Assembly: GCF_000597725.1 (NCBI RefSeq)
Contig: NZ_JFBL01000002.1
Coordinates: 124,001 to 188,000 of the forward strand
Direction of reading: 5' to 3'
DNA length: 64,000 bases
From: Sulfurospirillum arcachonense DSM 9755
Lineage (GTDB): Bacteria > Campylobacterota > Campylobacteria > Campylobacterales > Sulfurospirillaceae
Shown here: piece by piece, positions 63,359 through 64,000 of the stretch
How positions within the stretch are numbered: the first letter of the stretch is position 1
How the letters are laid out: every line of letters begins with the position of its first letter
The notes under the pieces: generated by a model
Database searches by the model: none
What the model was told of the DNA's origin: nothing
The model's input: only the letters and a program-made list of their open reading frames with translations
Translations under genes and position numbers: made by a program

Positions 63359-64000
63359 TTGTCAACAAAAGTTGCTTCGGGAAAAACAACTGCGCCAAAG
63401 GCAAAATTATTAGATGAGTTTAATGCTTCTATTATGTTTGATAAAGAGCTTTATCTTCAAGACATTGAAGGCTCAATTGCTCATGTTAAAATGTTATCAA
63501 AACAAGAAATTATTTCAAATGAAGCAAAAGAAAAAATTATAGATGGTTTACATGTAGTACAACAAGAAATAGAAGAGGGTCAATACAATTTCGATATTTC
63601 TGATGAAGATATTCATATGTCTATTGAGAGTCGTCTAAGTACTCTTATTGGTGATGATGCAAAAAGAATGCATACAGCAAGAAGTAGAAATGACCAAGTA
63701 GCATTAGACTTTAGAATGTATGTTTTAAAAAGTAATAAAGAGTTAGTAGAACTTTTATTTGATTTACAGAGAGTTTTACTTGATATATCAGCAAAACATA
63801 CAAAAACACTTTTACCTGGTATGACACATTTACAACATGCTCAGCCAATAAACTTTGCTTACCATATGCTAGCTTATGTTTCTATGTTTAAAAGAGATAT
63901 TGAGAGATTTGAAGATTCATATAAAAGAAACAATATTTCTCCAATAGGTTGTGCAGCACTTGCAGGAAGTCCATATCAAACTGACAGAGAATATGAAGCA
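63359..64000 (+). CDS. argH: Argininosuccinate lyase, 3' end outside the window
   Basis: The first 214 residues of ArgH, which splits argininosuccinate into arginine and fumarate. The start is TTG at 63359, seven bases after AAAGGA, giving MSTKVASGKTTAPKAKLLDE. Visible superfamily blocks are EDIHMSIESRLSTLIGDDAK, RMHTARSRNDQVALDFRMY and LPGMTHLQHAQPINFAYHML, with the expected conserved His and Asn residues. The frame is open to the window edge. A one-base variant of the dispersed palindrome (TTACATGTAG) is at 63548-63557. Confidence 0.97.
   Translation, partial: MSTKVASGKTTAPKAKLLDEFNASIMFDKELYLQDIEGSIAHVKMLSKQEIISNEAKEKIIDGLHVVQQEIEEGQYNFDISDEDIHMSIESRLSTLIGDDAKRMHTARSRNDQVALDFRMYVLKSNKELVELLFDLQRVLLDISAKHTKTLLPGMTHLQHAQPINFAYHMLAYVSMFKRDIERFEDSYKRNNISPIGCAALAGSPYQTDREYEA

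Overview
The window reads as chromosome of a Campylobacterota (Epsilonproteobacteria) bacterium, most likely of the Arcobacter group. It is AT-rich (about 30% G+C by eye) and densely packed, with 0-15 bp gaps, frequent TTG starts and promoters of the extended -10 type. The order gatC / cvpA / fur / lysS / glyA / DUF1882 / SPOR / aroE matches the Campylobacter jejuni order as I remember it, as does purD / RDD / pnp. No insertion sequence, prophage, CRISPR array or integrase is visible.

Layout. 1-2.2 kb: two transsulfuration-type PLP enzymes in tandem. 2.3-4.8 kb: a MotA/MotB-OmpA pair that looks like ZorA/ZorB of Zorya defence, with a small overlapping ORF instead of Zorya effectors. 4.8-6.6 kb (-): YgjP-like metalloprotease and dnaJ. 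6.6-8.4 kb: a Fur-box-preceded cluster (DUF2325, a 21-residue peptide, two unknown proteins, flavodoxin). 8.5-12.4 kb: EAL-like protein, Spy/CpxP-like periplasmic protein with its two-component system, recR. 12.4-22.2 kb (-): the conserved aroE to gatC block. 22.3-25.5 kb (+): TPR-like membrane protein, lipoprotein, coaX, hisG. 25.5-32.6 kb (-): a CheY / NIT-domain hybrid kinase / pseudo-HPt module, uvrC and a DUF721-like gene. 32.6-45.4 kb (+): LptM-like lipoprotein, nadB, nhaD, guaA, hemD, a probable 6S RNA, purD, RDD protein, lptD, phosphoribosyltransferase, pnp, atpE and tRNA-Leu(GAG).

45.5-64 kb is an organic-acid block. It holds a TRAP binding protein, an NSS-type Na+ symporter, an L-lactate permease, a sensor kinase/regulator pair, TRAP permeases DctQ and DctM, an FAD/Fe-S D-lactate dehydrogenase, the Na+-pumping oxaloacetate decarboxylase OadGAB, PEP carboxykinase, and the start of argH. 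Together these can import lactate or other carboxylates, oxidise lactate to pyruvate, and interconvert oxaloacetate, pyruvate and PEP, with Na+ as a coupling ion (OadB, NSS and TRAP transporters, NhaD elsewhere in the window).

The most unusual signal is not a gene. The palindrome TTACATGTAA occurs 17 times exactly, plus several one-base variants, where about 0.3 copies would be expected by rough base-composition arithmetic. Most copies lie inside housekeeping genes, where they encode LHVK or (I/F/L)TCK, and two inverted pairs form hairpins just after stop codons. That is how DNA-uptake sequences behave in Neisseria and Pasteurellaceae, so a previously undescribed uptake or chromosome-organising motif is the leading hypothesis.
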